Source: Corynebacterium sp. HMSC08A12 (lineage in GTDB: Bacteria; Actinomycetota; Actinomycetes; Mycobacteriales; Mycobacteriaceae). From it: 64,000 nucleotides of DNA. The notes beneath the pieces were generated by a model, which made no database searches, was not told where the DNA came from, and worked only from the letters and a program-made list of their open reading frames with translations. Location of the stretch: contig NZ_KV789165.1 in the NCBI RefSeq assembly GCF_001807485.1, positions 89,575 through 153,574 on the forward strand, written 5' to 3'. Below, in pieces: positions 37,236-47,080 of the stretch (positions are counted from its first letter, which is position 1; each line of letters opens with the position of its first letter). The position numbers were made by a program, and so were the translations under genes.

Positions 37236-38409
37236 CGCTCTCAACGTTGCTTTGGTGCTCGCGGCTTCTGTGCTTGGATTGCTGAGCATTACACTCAACG
37301 CAAACCCGGTGCCTACGCAGGACAACGCGATCTCCAATAGCTTGGCCCTCTACTATTCGCTGGGGCCAATCCTTGGCTTTATCGGCGCCAAAGAGATGGC
37401 ACGCTTCCGTTCCTTTTTTAAGTCCCGCGGGTCTGTGCAGGATGTTTTTAAAGTCTGGCTCAGATCCTTGGCGCTGCCACTATTGCTTGCGGTGGTAGTG
37501 GTGCTGGCGTACCTCGCAGTGCAGTTGGCGGATATCGGCTACGTAGAGTCCGGACGGTTCCTTGCAACAGGGTTGGTCTTTATTGCTCTTCACGGCGTGG
37601 CATGGCTGAGCTTGGGGGCAACTTTAGGGCTGTACCTACCAGCAATTGTGGCGATCGCTGTCGGCTTGCTTCTTCCTTATATCCTGGTCGCTTACCCGGT
37701 GTCGCTCTCAAACGTGGCGTGGCGACAAATGTTCGGGCAGCCGTTCAGCTCCTGTTGCCAAGTATCACAGAGCGTGGACCCGATTCTGTGGAAGGCTTCG
37801 GCTCTGGTGCTGGGGGCCATATGCGTTTGCTCGTTGCTGTTGATCGCGGCTTTTCATGGAAACTGGCTTCCGGGGTTGTCGGCGTGGCCACTTCGCGTGG
37901 CAGCCATTGGTCTATTCGGCGTGAGCTGTAGTTTAGGCTACGGAATCGCCCAAGACGGAAACTACAGTTCCGCGGTGCCCCGCCCCCGAGAGCGCATGAT
38001 CTGCGAGGGAGCATTGTGTTACTGGCGCGAAACCCCACCTGAGCAGATAGACGCAAACCGCAAGGTGTGGGAATCTTTGGGCGTCACTACCTATAGGCTG
38101 ATCGACGCCGAACCGCAACGGGACGACGACATCCGGCTCGCTCGCTCGGGTCAACAACCGGAAGTAAAGCACGCGCTCCTGGTCGAGCTCCTCAGCAATG
38201 AACCTGCACTTAAGGGGGCACCATCGTGTTGGGGGACCCCGCAGCAACCCGTATCCGTAGCGGAGTCTCTTCCCGATCTGACGGAAGAAGAGCTGGAACG
38301 AGCGACCTTGACGCCTTCCGGACAATGGCGCGGGGTGCATGGAACGAATGCGGGAGTGGACGTGAAGTTCATCCTGGATCGGGCGAACTCCGAGTGCTGG
38401 GAGGGATAG
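37222..38409 (+). CDS. ABC transporter membrane protein with extracytoplasmic C-terminal domain
   Basis: About 396 residues from ATG 37222 (ATG 37213 also possible; frame opens at 37192). Seven hydrophobic stretches span roughly residues 4-265, then a soluble domain of about 130 residues begins. That domain carries Cys at CEGALC, SCWG and ECWEG, which could pair outside the cell. No known permease family is recognised. It overlaps the ATPase gene by 14 bp and its TAG stop overlaps the following GTG (TAGTG), so all three genes look translationally coupled. Confidence 0.85.
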   Translation: MARINALNVALVLAASVLGLLSITLNANPVPTQDNAISNSLALYYSLGPILGFIGAKEMARFRSFFKSRGSVQDVFKVWLRSLALPLLLAVVVVLAYLAVQLADIGYVESGRFLATGLVFIALHGVAWLSLGATLGLYLPAIVAIAVGLLLPYILVAYPVSLSNVAWRQMFGQPFSSCCQVSQSVDPILWKASALVLGAICVCSLLLIAAFHGNWLPGLSAWPLRVAAIGLFGVSCSLGYGIAQDGNYSSAVPRPRERMICEGALCYWRETPPEQIDANRKVWESLGVTTYRLIDAEPQRDDDIRLARSGQQPEVKHALLVELLSNEPALKGAPSCWGTPQQPVSVAESLPDLTEEELERATLTPSGQWRGVHGTNAGVDVKFILDRANSECWEG

Positions 38410-39002
38410 TGTCTGCCCAACATCGAGTACAGATCTATTGGCGTGGACATTCCGCGACCTACGCGGTGATGCTTCAGATATTCGGCGTCGTGGGCGCCGT
38501 ACTGTTCGGCACGACCACTATTCCCATTCCTTGGGCTTCGTGGAGTTCGTCCGGAGTTATCCCGTTTAACTTCGTGTTTTCCATCGCCATCGTTAGCTCC
38601 GCGGTGATGTTCTGGGATAACCGGCTTTCCCAGCTGGAAGAATTAACTGTTCGCACATGGGCGGCCTGCGACTGGCTTTTCCTCGGACTTTGCCTGGGCG
38701 AATGCGGCGTTGTCGCGCTCCTGGGCAACCCAGGCATGTTGCAGTACACGCTTATTGCATTGTCGGTGATTTTCGGAGCATGCCTCGTAGCGGACCTGCG
38801 CAAGAGTTTCTATGGCCTGCTGCTACTAACTGCCGCGCAGTGCCTGCTCATATCGGTATTGCCTAGTAGATACCTGCCATTGTTCTGGACTCCCAGGGTC
38901 GATGTAATTGTGATTGCGCTTCCCATCTGCCTGTTACTTTTCGCGGCAGTGCGGAGCGCTATCAAGAAGGCCGAGCCTAGTTTGGTTCAGCTCAGCAGTT
39001 AA
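38409..39002 (+). CDS. six-helix membrane protein, third gene of ABC trio
   Basis: 197 residues from GTG 38409 (the frame opens further up at 38226 but that stretch overlaps the previous gene). GGGAGGG provides the ribosome-binding site. About six transmembrane helices fill the protein (roughly residues 14-36, 43-63, 78-98, 108-126, 133-150, 163-182), with short loops. It is presumably a second membrane subunit. It overlaps the convergent FAH gene by 11 bp at the 3' ends. Confidence 0.8.
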   Translation: MSAQHRVQIYWRGHSATYAVMLQIFGVVGAVLFGTTTIPIPWASWSSSGVIPFNFVFSIAIVSSAVMFWDNRLSQLEELTVRTWAACDWLFLGLCLGECGVVALLGNPGMLQYTLIALSVIFGACLVADLRKSFYGLLLLTAAQCLLISVLPSRYLPLFWTPRVDVIVIALPICLLLFAAVRSAIKKAEPSLVQLSS

Positions 39003-39810
39003 TGCGGTTGCGGATTTCCCCGATGCCGTCGATCGCGATGCGCACCTCGTCGCCATCGGCTAGGTACTGCGGTGGGGTCATGCCGTGGCCGACGCCCTCT
39101 GGTGTGCCCGTCACGATGACGTCACCAGGCGCCAACGAGGCGAAGTTGCTGATGTAATCCACTAAATCCTGTGGCTTAAACACCAGGTCGGCAACGCTGT
39201 GCTCCTGGCGGAGTTCACCGTTGACCCAGGTGCGCAAGACGGCCCCTTCCGCAACCGGGTCGAAGTGTTTGGCCGGCACCATCCACGGGCCGAATCCGCT
39301 GGAGCGATCCAGGTTCTTGCCCTGCAGCCACTGCTGGGTGCGGTACTGCCAATCGCGCTGGGAGAAATCATTCATCACGGCGTAGCCCGCGATCTGGCCG
39401 GCTTCGCCCATAATGACGGCGAGCTCGCCCTCGTAGTCCGCTTGCGCGGAGAGCTCCGGGGGAACAACGACCTCGTCGAACGGGCCCGCCAGGGCGGAGG
39501 CGTACTTCACGAACAGGGTGGGGTGATCCGGAATCGGGTGCCCCATCTCCGCGATGTGTTCCCGGTAGTTGAGGCCTACACAGAAAATTTTTCTGGGGTT
39601 CGGCACGACCGGCCCCAGCTGGTCGGCGGTGAAAGAAACGGTGGGGAGGGAATCCAGTTCCGTGCTGGTGACCTGCGCCTTGTAAGGGAATTCGGCGAGG
39701 AGCTTGCCCTCACCGCCCTCGGCGGAGAAGGAGGTGACTGCAATTGGGAGCCATGCACCCCGGTCATTGAGGCGGATGGTGGCGAATCGCGGGGTGTTCT
39801 GAGTGCTCAT
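38992..39810 (-). CDS. fumarylacetoacetate hydrolase family protein
   Basis: 272 residues from ATG 39810. FAH-fold features: KIFCVGLNYREHIAEMG (substrate/metal His region), then LSAQADYEGELAVIMG with the metal-binding acidic residues, and VTGTPEGVGHGMTPPQYLADGD near the end. Such enzymes hydrolyse or decarboxylate beta-diketo acids or act as acylpyruvases; the substrate is not evident. It is divergent from cysS. Confidence 0.88.
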   Translation of the reverse strand: MSTQNTPRFATIRLNDRGAWLPIAVTSFSAEGGEGKLLAEFPYKAQVTSTELDSLPTVSFTADQLGPVVPNPRKIFCVGLNYREHIAEMGHPIPDHPTLFVKYASALAGPFDEVVVPPELSAQADYEGELAVIMGEAGQIAGYAVMNDFSQRDWQYRTQQWLQGKNLDRSSGFGPWMVPAKHFDPVAEGAVLRTWVNGELRQEHSVADLVFKPQDLVDYISNFASLAPGDVIVTGTPEGVGHGMTPPQYLADGDEVRIAIDGIGEIRNRINC

Positions 39811-39859
39811 GTACTCCACGATACTGACGCACAGAGGAAAGAGGCCGGATGCGCATGCC

Positions 39860-39865
39860 TATACT
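39860..39865 (+). promoter_or_regulatory. cysS -10 element, suggesting a leaderless transcript
   Basis: TATACT ends seven bases before the cysS GTG at 39873, the distance expected for transcription beginning at the start codon. No ribosome-binding site precedes that GTG. Confidence 0.55.
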
Positions 39866-39872
39866 GTGTGGT

Positions 39873-41309
39873 GTGACTTTGCGAATTTACGACACTGCCG
39901 CCCGCCAGCTCCGCGACTTTGAGCCTATCCGTGAAGGCCATGCCTCGATCTACTTGTGTGGAGCGACCGTGCAGTCGATCCCGCACATTGGACATGTGCG
40001 CAGCGGAGTTGCCTTTGACATTCTGCGGAACTGGCTAGAGGCCAAAGGGTTGGACGTCGCTTTCGTAAGGAACGTCACCGATATTGACGACAAGATCCTG
40101 ACCAAGGCCGCGGAGAACGACCGCCCGTGGTGGGAGTGGGCCGCTACGCACGAGCGTGCGTTTAACTGGGCTTATGACCAGTTGGGCGTCACCCCACCTT
40201 CCATCGAGCCCCGCGCCACAGGGCACGTACCGCAGATGATCGAGTACATGCAGCGCATCATCGACAACGGCCACGGCTACGCCGCAGACGGCAACGTGTA
40301 CGCGCAACCCGCGACGATCGATAACTACGGCTTCCTGTCCGGCCAGAAGCTGGACGAGATGGATCAGGGTGAGTCGGCGGGTACCGGCAAGCGCGACCCA
40401 CGCGACTTCACCATGTGGAAGGCAGCCAAGCCGGGCGAGCCAGCCTGGGATACCCCGTGGGGTCGTGGTCGCCCGGGCTGGCACATCGAGTGCTCCGCGA
40501 TGGCGACGACCTACCTGGGAAGTGAGTTCGACATCCACTGCGGTGGCCTGGATCTGCAGTTCCCGCACCACGAGAACGAGGCCGCGCAGGCGACCGCAGC
40601 GGGCGATGGGTTCGCGCGCTACTGGATGCACAACGGCTGGGTGACGATGTCCGGCGAGAAGATGTCGAAGTCCCTGGGCAACGTGCTTTCTATCCCGAAT
40701 GTGCTGAAGCTGGTGCGTTCGGTTGAGCTGCGCTACTACCTGGGCAGCGCGCACTACCGCTCGATGCTGGAGTACTCCGAGGCTGCGCTAGGTGAGGCCG
40801 CTGCGGGTTACCGCCGCATCGAGAAGTTCCTGGTGCGCGCTATAGAGTACGTCACCGGTGAGACCGCTGTGGACCCGCAGGCGCTGCCGGTCGGCGAGGT
40901 GCCGGCGCAGTTCGCGGAGAAGATGGATGACGACCTGGCCGTGCCGCAGTCGCTGGCCGTGATCCACGACGTGGTTCGTGAGGGTAACAAGCTACTGGAC
41001 GCAAAGCCCACGGACGAGGCAAAGCAGCAGGTTAAGGAGATCGCCGGACAGGTTCGTGCGATGGCTGCCGTGCTGGGCGTGGATCCGCTGAGCGAGACCT
41101 GGCTGGAATCTACCAAGGCTGCTGCCGGTGGTTCCGACGTGGCGATGGGCGCCCTGGACGTGCTGGTGAAGGCCGAGCTGGAGCGCCGTGCTGAGGCCCG
41201 CGCAGCCAAGGACTGGGCCACCGCCGACGAGGTGCGCGACCGCCTGGCCGAGGCTGGCATTGAGGTTACGGATACAGCCGATGGCGCGAAGTGGTCGCTG
41301 AAGGGGTAG
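39873..41309 (+). CDS. cysS: cysteinyl-tRNA synthetase
   Basis: Charges tRNA-Cys. HIGH motif in PHIGHVRSG, zinc ligands around [13 protein letters not shown] and FPHHENE, and [10 protein letters not shown] (KMSKS) are complete. GTG 39873 places [10 protein letters not shown] at the N-terminus as in homologues (478 aa); the frame reaches 39849 without support. In other Corynebacteriales rlmB follows cysS, but here the heme locus intervenes. The 3' end overlaps the convergent membrane protein by 44 bp. Confidence 0.95.
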   Translation: MTLRIYDTAARQLRDFEPIREGHASIYLCGATVQSIPHIGHVRSGVAFDILRNWLEAKGLDVAFVRNVTDIDDKILTKAAENDRPWWEWAATHERAFNWAYDQLGVTPPSIEPRATGHVPQMIEYMQRIIDNGHGYAADGNVYAQPATIDNYGFLSGQKLDEMDQGESAGTGKRDPRDFTMWKAAKPGEPAWDTPWGRGRPGWHIECSAMATTYLGSEFDIHCGGLDLQFPHHENEAAQATAAGDGFARYWMHNGWVTMSGEKMSKSLGNVLSIPNVLKLVRSVELRYYLGSAHYRSMLEYSEAALGEAAAGYRRIEKFLVRAIEYVTGETAVDPQALPVGEVPAQFAEKMDDDLAVPQSLAVIHDVVREGNKLLDAKPTDEAKQQVKEIAGQVRAMAAVLGVDPLSETWLESTKAAAGGSDVAMGALDVLVKAELERRAEARAAKDWATADEVRDRLAEAGIEVTDTADGAKWSLKG

Positions 41310-41853
41310 TTCCATAGACGTACTCGTCGGGTTGTAACTCTGATCCCGGAAGCTCGACCTCGTCGTCATACATTTCTTCGGGTACGAAATATTCTTCGTC
41401 GTTCGACCACATGGGGTTCAGGCCTGGCAAGAACCAAATGGTGGCGGCAGAAACGATGGCGATGATGATGCCGCCCAGTGTTGCGTGCTCCGGCGGGATG
41501 TACCAAAAACCGGCCACAATCAGGGCGCCGATGGAGCCGATACACAGGGGGAGGAAGAGGTTCAGATTCAACCTGTTTGCGGTTCTGTATTCGACCCAGT
41601 CCTCGCTGGGGAAGCGGCTGCGGGCTTGGGAGCGGATCCGGCGCTGCGTTTTCTGAGAACATACGACGCATGCGATGGCGACTAGTGCCAGCCCGACTCC
41701 GGCGATAATGAAGTCGCCGACTACTGCGCCGTATGCCATCACGCCGATCGATACGGTTAGGGCAAAGCGTTCGGTCGCGGAAAGCGGAATTGCCTGGTGG
41801 GGGTCTACTTCAGGGTAGAGGTTGGCCAGAGGGGCCGGGGTGTATGCGGTCAT
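41266..41853 (-). CDS. two- to four-helix membrane protein, unknown
   Basis: 195 residues from ATG 41853. Pairs of hydrophobic helices at about residues 28-63 and 95-136 are separated by a basic loop ([14 protein letters not shown]), and the C-terminus is acidic. The family is unfamiliar to me. It is divergent from the heme locus across a region with two DtxR-like boxes, so it could share iron control, but its function is unknown. Confidence 0.75.
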   Translation of the reverse strand: MTAYTPAPLANLYPEVDPHQAIPLSATERFALTVSIGVMAYGAVVGDFIIAGVGLALVAIACVVCSQKTQRRIRSQARSRFPSEDWVEYRTANRLNLNLFLPLCIGSIGALIVAGFWYIPPEHATLGGIIIAIVSAATIWFLPGLNPMWSNDEEYFVPEEMYDDEVELPGSELQPDEYVYGTTPSATTSRHRLYP

Positions 41854-41950
41854 TCTTCGCGTCCTTTCTCGGGGGTGAGAGGTGGGGGTGGGGGACGAAA
41901 CTAAACACAAGATGCTTTCGTCTCTTAGGCTGACTCATGATACTTTCAGC

Positions 41951-41969
41951 TAAGTCGAGCCTTACCTAA
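41951..41969. promoter_or_regulatory. DtxR-like iron box 1
   Basis: TAAGTCGAGCCTTACCTAA matches 14 of 19 positions of the DtxR consensus TTAGGTTAGCCTAACCTAA. Upstream of a heme-uptake operon this is the expected iron-responsive operator. Confidence 0.6.
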
Positions 41970-41970
41970 T

Positions 41971-41989
41971 TAAGGTAACACTATCCTAA
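41971..41989. promoter_or_regulatory. DtxR-like iron box 2
   Basis: TAAGGTAACACTATCCTAA also matches 14 of 19 DtxR consensus positions and lies 20 bp (about two helical turns) from box 1, so two dimers could bind on the same face of the DNA. Confidence 0.65.
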
Positions 41990-42062
41990 TCTAATGGGTA
42001 AAACCTAGGTAGAGGTAAGGCGGCGCAAATCTTTTGATGTTTCAGTTTTGAGTAGGATCAGC

Positions 42063-43997
42063 ATGCATCTTTCACCGTTTGGATCACGTCGAGGCTCCTC
42101 GCGACGGTTGTTCGTCCGCGCATCCACGGCTGTGGCTGCCACCTCCGTACTTGCCTTCGCTCCCGTAGCATTTACCACGGTCGCTACCCCCGTTGCCTCA
42201 GCGGCGGGAACCTGTGAATTCAATTGGGGTATCAAGCAGAGCTACCGTGCCTATATCCAAGGCCCTGTCGCTAAAGGCGGATGGGGTGGCGACGGTATCG
42301 GCTTTAATGGCGATAAGACCGGCCCGAATGGAGCCTTCCAGTTCCGCCCCCAAAAGCCCCAGGTAAACGGTGATACGGTGACGGTTCCGCTCAACGGAGT
42401 TCTCCGTTTCAACGGCCACAACTATGGCGGTGATGACCTGTTAGATATGACGCTCTCCGATTGGAAGGTGCGCGCAAAGGGAAAAACCGCCGAGATTCTG
42501 GTGGACTATGTCTCCTATGAGTCGGACATGGTCAATAAGAGCAAGCGAGGAGCCAAAATCACTGGCGACGATGAAGTCATCGCCAAGGTGAACCTGTCCA
42601 CCCCGGTGACCCCTGGCTCAGGGAGCGTGAACCTTTCTGGTTCTACGACACTTACTCAAGGTGGCAGCCGGCTGTTTCTCGCTTACAATGCGGGAACCTC
42701 GATGGATCCAACCAGTGGCTCAGTGGCTTTGGACGGCAGCTGTGGATCAGATTCGGGCAGTGGCTCGGGATCGGGCGAAAAGCGCACGCTGACCACGATC
42801 GATGGCAACTTCACCGGCTTTAACAAGGAAGCTATGGGAATTCTGTCTGAGACGAACGACACGATGAACGCCCTGACCACTTTCATGGGTAACTCCCAAG
42901 CCTTCTTGGACGAGTATGAATCTTTCGTCAATCGCGGGAGCGTAAAGAACGGATCTTCTAGCGGAAGCGACTCCGGAACTAGCTCTACCTCCGGAACGAA
43001 CTCTAACTCCAACTCCGGTTCTGGTGGTGGATCGGCCTCTGGCGGAACATCGCTTGGAGCAGGGAACAGTGGTGCGCGAAACGGCGGAACAGGCGGCGGG
43101 TCGGCCGCCAGCGGAGGCGGAACAACCCGGGGCGGTGCCACAGCAGGTAGAGCAGCTGGTGGCGGTGGAGACCTGCACTGCGAGTCGGTCAAGGCAGTCG
43201 AAAGCGCCAAGGCATCGTGGGCTCTGAAGGAATCCTTCCAGTCGTACATCACCGGCTCTATCGCTAAGGGCAAGTGGGATTTGAGCGGGGTCGGATACAG
43301 CGGCGGCAAGTATCAGTTCACCGGCAACGGCGGCAACGTCGATACGTCTTCTCAACAGGGAACGATTTCCTATGGTGGCGCGATGCAATTCACCGGTCAC
43401 AACGGAATTCTCGACCTGAACATTGCGAATCCGGAGATCCAGTTCAACGGTGGAACAGGAAGGCTTGTTGCCGATGTTCGTTCTTCAAACATGGAAGGGG
43501 AGAAGCGAGACTTCGGGCGCACAGTGCTGGGAGACCTGAGCTTTAGTTCCCTTGATATCTCGGATAACTCAGTAAGCGGAGAGGCGAGTGTATCGCTGAC
43601 CCAGGATGGCTCTGTGGCTTTCGCCGAATTTTACGATCCGGGAACTCAACTAGCGCCCATATCTTTCAGCGCCCAGCTAGGTGGCCAGGGTGACTGCGAC
43701 GCAGTGGGCGGTACGACAGCATCTGGATCGAGTGCGGGTGGATCGGGCGGTGGTTCTTCTGCTGCGCACAATGCTGCCGCCGCGAAGCTCGCCGGCAATA
43801 AGGACGGTTCCGGCAATGGCGTCGACGGCGATTCTTCATCGGCGGGGTACGAAAACGGATCGAGCAAATTCAAGGTTAAGCCTGCTGCGGCTGAGGGTCA
43901 GGATGAGAACCCGGCTACTTACCTTCTCGGATTGATCGTAGGAGTCATCGTCGCAGGTGGAAGCATCGGTCGACTGGTTGTAAGTAATCCGTCTTAA
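42063..43997 (+). CDS. htaA: HtaA-type heme-binding cell-surface protein, two HtaA domains
   Basis: 644 residues from ATG 42063 (AGGA six bases upstream; frame opens at TTG 42048). A signal peptide ends near residue 48. The first HtaA domain begins at FNWGIKQSYRAYIQG with Tyr64 and has His119 in RFNGHN; the second (about residues 384-545) has WALKESFQSYITG and FTGHNG. In C. glutamicum HtaA the matching Tyr binds heme iron and His hydrogen-bonds it. A long Gly/Ser/Thr linker separates the domains; the C-terminus has one transmembrane helix. It captures heme or hemoglobin-heme for HmuT. First gene of the iron-controlled locus. Confidence 0.93.
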   Translation: MHLSPFGSRRGSSRRLFVRASTAVAATSVLAFAPVAFTTVATPVASAAGTCEFNWGIKQSYRAYIQGPVAKGGWGGDGIGFNGDKTGPNGAFQFRPQKPQVNGDTVTVPLNGVLRFNGHNYGGDDLLDMTLSDWKVRAKGKTAEILVDYVSYESDMVNKSKRGAKITGDDEVIAKVNLSTPVTPGSGSVNLSGSTTLTQGGSRLFLAYNAGTSMDPTSGSVALDGSCGSDSGSGSGSGEKRTLTTIDGNFTGFNKEAMGILSETNDTMNALTTFMGNSQAFLDEYESFVNRGSVKNGSSSGSDSGTSSTSGTNSNSNSGSGGGSASGGTSLGAGNSGARNGGTGGGSAASGGGTTRGGATAGRAAGGGGDLHCESVKAVESAKASWALKESFQSYITGSIAKGKWDLSGVGYSGGKYQFTGNGGNVDTSSQQGTISYGGAMQFTGHNGILDLNIANPEIQFNGGTGRLVADVRSSNMEGEKRDFGRTVLGDLSFSSLDISDNSVSGEASVSLTQDGSVAFAEFYDPGTQLAPISFSAQLGGQGDCDAVGGTTASGSSAGGSGGGSSAAHNAAAAKLAGNKDGSGNGVDGDSSSAGYENGSSKFKVKPAAAEGQDENPATYLLGLIVGVIVAGGSIGRLVVSNPS

Positions 43998-44045
43998 TCC
44001 GCCTACTAGGTGGCAAGACACTGCTCAGTTAGAAAGCACGTTTTA

Positions 44046-45137
44046 ATGTCCATTGTTCTTAATCGAACTGTGCGGTTAGCGTTCCGCACCTGTGTGTTGT
44101 TTATCTGCACGGCTAGCATCGCTGCGTGTGGCGTTAAGGGCGCCTATGAATCCGAAGCTGATGCTGCTCTGCGAAACGACATCAAGAATGCTGCTGATCT
44201 GCAGGATCCTCGTAGCTTTGAGGGCGTTTCGGAGGTCAAGGACTTCACGGATGTGGAGCCTGTGACCAAGAATCCATCCCCGAAGCTGCCGGTGGAGCTG
44301 ACCGACGCAGACGGCCACGATGTCAAGGTTAATAAGCTCGATCGGATTCTGGCTCTTGACCTGTACGGTACTTACACTAAAACCCTTACTGGCCTGGGTC
44401 TTGCCGATCGGATTGTAGGCCGCACGGTCTCTTCTACTGAAAACATCTTGGCCGACAGGCCAGTGGTCACTCAAGGTGGGCACAACATCAACGTGGAAGC
44501 CGTGTTGTCGTTGGAGCCGGATATCGTCATCGTGGACCACTCCATCGGGCCACGGGACGCTATCGATCAGATTCGTCAGGCGGGCGTGACCACTGTGGTC
44601 ATGGAACCGACCCGCACGATCGATTCGGTAGCCGAGGACATCACCACGCTCGGTGCTGTCGTGGGCCTCCCGGAGGATGCGGAAAAGCTTGCGGATCGCA
44701 CAGTCGAGGAAATAAATCTGGATAAAGAGACCATCAAGAAGATGGTGCCCTCTACACCGATGCGGGTGGCATTCCTTTATGCCCGTGGAAATGGTGGAGT
44801 GTTCTTCATCATGGGCGAAGGGACCGGAGCAAAAGACCTGATCGAGGGCGTTGGTGCGGTTGACGTGGGGACGGAGAACAATCTTTCCTACATCGAACCA
44901 GCCAATGCGGAGTCGCTAGCTAGGTTAAACCCAGATGCGTTCATCATGATGACCGGCGGGTTGGAATCCACCGGAGGGATCGAAGGCCTGCTCAAACGCC
45001 CCGGCATAGCTCAAACCACGGCAGGACAGAAGCGGCGCGTAATCACGATTCCAGATGGTCAATCGTTGGCGTTCGGCCCTATGACTGGGCAAACACTTTT
45101 GCGGACAGCGAAGGCGTTATATGACCCACACGGTTAA
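44046..45137 (+). CDS. hmuT: hemin ABC transporter substrate-binding lipoprotein
   Basis: 363 residues from ATG 44046. Signal peptide with lipobox ASIAAC (Cys about 24), then a periplasmic-binding-protein type III fold: KLDRILALDLYGTYTKTL, GHNINVEAVLSLEPDIVI and a long connecting helix. Receives heme from the HtaA proteins and delivers it to HmuUV. In C. diphtheriae HmuT a Tyr and a His ligate heme; candidate ligands here include His133-like GGHN and Tyr in LSYIEP, unproven. Overlaps hmuU by 17 bp. Confidence 0.93.
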   Translation: MSIVLNRTVRLAFRTCVLFICTASIAACGVKGAYESEADAALRNDIKNAADLQDPRSFEGVSEVKDFTDVEPVTKNPSPKLPVELTDADGHDVKVNKLDRILALDLYGTYTKTLTGLGLADRIVGRTVSSTENILADRPVVTQGGHNINVEAVLSLEPDIVIVDHSIGPRDAIDQIRQAGVTTVVMEPTRTIDSVAEDITTLGAVVGLPEDAEKLADRTVEEINLDKETIKKMVPSTPMRVAFLYARGNGGVFFIMGEGTGAKDLIEGVGAVDVGTENNLSYIEPANAESLARLNPDAFIMMTGGLESTGGIEGLLKRPGIAQTTAGQKRRVITIPDGQSLAFGPMTGQTLLRTAKALYDPHG

Positions 45138-46170
45138 TACGAACGAGTTTCTCCGGGCGCGAACGCGCCGATGGGTAGGGATTTTCGGTGCACTGGTGGT
45201 GCTAATGCTTGTTGCTGCGGTGCTATCGATCGTGCTTGGACAGTACTACGTGCCACTGCAGGATTTAGGTTCAATCTTGCTGGGGAAAGACCATCATTCA
45301 GGTCTGGCCTCCAGCGTAGTGTGGGATATTCGCTTGCCGCGCATCCTGCTGGGGTTCCTAGTCGGCGCATGTTTGGGTGTGGCTGGAACATTGATGCAGG
45401 CGGTGTTTGCCAACCCTCTGGCCGAGCCATCGATTATTGGCGTGACCTCGGGCGCCGGGGTTGGTGCGGCGTTGGCAATCGTCTTTAACCTTGCTTTCTT
45501 CGGCACGTTCACCGTTCCGTTCTTCGCCTTTCTTTCCGCATTGGTTGCCGCTGGCCTGATTTACCAGCTAGCACGAAGTCAAGGCCGAGTTGTGGTTATC
45601 AATCTGGTTCTCACAGGTATCGCGGTCAATGCCGTGTGTGGAGCAATTATCTCCTTCATGGTCTATTTGGCTCCGACCGCCAGTCGGGAAGAGATCATCT
45701 TTTGGCAGATGGGATCCCTAAATGGTGCCCAGTGGAAGCACGTTTGGGCGGTTTTGCCGATCACGATGGTTGGAATTGCCGTAGCCCTACGGATGGGTGG
45801 GGCACTAGACGTGCTTGCTTTGGGTGAGAAAGCCGCTGGTCACACAGGGATCAATGTAAGTCAATTGAGAGCGATTGTGATCATCGCTGCGACCGTACTC
45901 ACTGCAGGTGCAGTTGCCTTTGCTGGGCTCATCGGCTTCGTAGGGCTGATTATCCCGCACCTGTTGCGAACGGTCATGGGGCCGGAGAATTATCTCCTCA
46001 TCCCTGCTTCTGCGCTTGGCGGGGCGGTCTTGATTGGTCTGGCCGATGTGGCTGCCCGCACGTTGATTGAATTCGCAGATTTGCCGATTGGCATCTTCAC
46101 TGCCCTTGTCGGCGGCCCGACTTTCTTCGTTCTGCTGCGCCGAATGATGCGAAAGGGGATGCACGCATGA
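45121..46170 (+). CDS. hmuU: hemin ABC transporter permease
   Basis: 349 residues, FecCD family with nine to ten helices. WDIRLPRILLGFLVGACLGVAGTLMQ and the cytoplasmic GLIGFVGLIIPHLLR coupling region (ATPase contact) are conserved. Overlaps hmuT by 17 bp and hmuV by 4 bp, so the import system is translated as a unit. Confidence 0.95.
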   Translation: MTHTVNTNEFLRARTRRWVGIFGALVVLMLVAAVLSIVLGQYYVPLQDLGSILLGKDHHSGLASSVVWDIRLPRILLGFLVGACLGVAGTLMQAVFANPLAEPSIIGVTSGAGVGAALAIVFNLAFFGTFTVPFFAFLSALVAAGLIYQLARSQGRVVVINLVLTGIAVNAVCGAIISFMVYLAPTASREEIIFWQMGSLNGAQWKHVWAVLPITMVGIAVALRMGGALDVLALGEKAAGHTGINVSQLRAIVIIAATVLTAGAVAFAGLIGFVGLIIPHLLRTVMGPENYLLIPASALGGAVLIGLADVAARTLIEFADLPIGIFTALVGGPTFFVLLRRMMRKGMHA

Positions 46171-47075
46171 GTGCTCACGGTAGCGATGCGACTACTAACA
46201 GTATGGCTATCGGCGATAAGGCCATTGAGGTATCTGGCCTCGCCGTCGACGTTGGTGCCAAGCGGTTGCTCAGTGACATTAGTTTTGTCGCTCGTGCCGG
46301 CGAGGTCACAGGGCTCATTGGGCCGAATGGTGCTGGTAAGTCGACGCTGCTCGCCGCGCTGTCTGGGGATATTAAACCTACTGAGGGTGTGGTTTCCGTC
46401 GCCGGATTAGACCCCTCTCGGGCCGATGCAAGGGCAATGGCGCAGCGCCGTGCGGTGTTGCTTCAGGATGTCCAAGTCGCGTTTGAGTTTCTTGTTCGAG
46501 ATGTTGTGGCGATGGGACGGCGACCGTGGCGAGGGACAGTCGATAGCAGTGTGGATGAGCTCATTGTTGACGCTGCTCTGGACGCCACCGGTTCCACTGC
46601 GTTGGCAGTTCGTGACATCGTCACTCTTTCCGGTGGCGAACGTGCTCGGGTTGCGTTGTCCCGAGTTTTGGCCCAGCAAACACCGGTGGTGTTGTTAGAC
46701 GAGCCGACCGCGGCGATGGATATCCGTCATCAGGAACAAGTCTTGAGCTTGATGCAGCAGATCGCTCACAGAGTTGGAACTGCGGTGGTGATTGTGTTGC
46801 ATGACCTCGACGCAGCTGCGGCGTATTGCGATCACATCGTCTGTCTATCGAATGGGCGAATTGCCGCCGCTGGATCGGTTGATTCGGTCTATACCGACGA
46901 GATTCTCTCCAGCGTTTATGACTGGCCCATCGAAGTTGTCCGCAGTGCGGATAATGACGTCTCTGTTCGTCCGCGGCGGAGGGATCCGCCAGCTGCAGTA
47001 GCTCGACTGCTTTCTGCATATCAATCCATTCCATTCACTAGGGCTAAGTCCCTAGGATCCATTCATCAGGAGTAA
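46167..47075 (+). CDS. hmuV: hemin ABC transporter ATP-binding protein
   Basis: 302 residues. Walker [10 protein letters not shown], signature [17 protein letters not shown], Walker [13 protein letters not shown] and the H-loop [10 protein letters not shown] are intact. About 25 C-terminal residues extend beyond the ATPase core. ATG overlaps the hmuU stop; a CAGGAG ribosome-binding site for htaB lies in its last codons. Confidence 0.95.
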   Translation: MSAHGSDATTNSMAIGDKAIEVSGLAVDVGAKRLLSDISFVARAGEVTGLIGPNGAGKSTLLAALSGDIKPTEGVVSVAGLDPSRADARAMAQRRAVLLQDVQVAFEFLVRDVVAMGRRPWRGTVDSSVDELIVDAALDATGSTALAVRDIVTLSGGERARVALSRVLAQQTPVVLLDEPTAAMDIRHQEQVLSLMQQIAHRVGTAVVIVLHDLDAAAAYCDHIVCLSNGRIAAAGSVDSVYTDEILSSVYDWPIEVVRSADNDVSVRPRRRDPPAAVARLLSAYQSIPFTRAKSLGSIHQE

Positions 47076-47080
47076 TTCTC

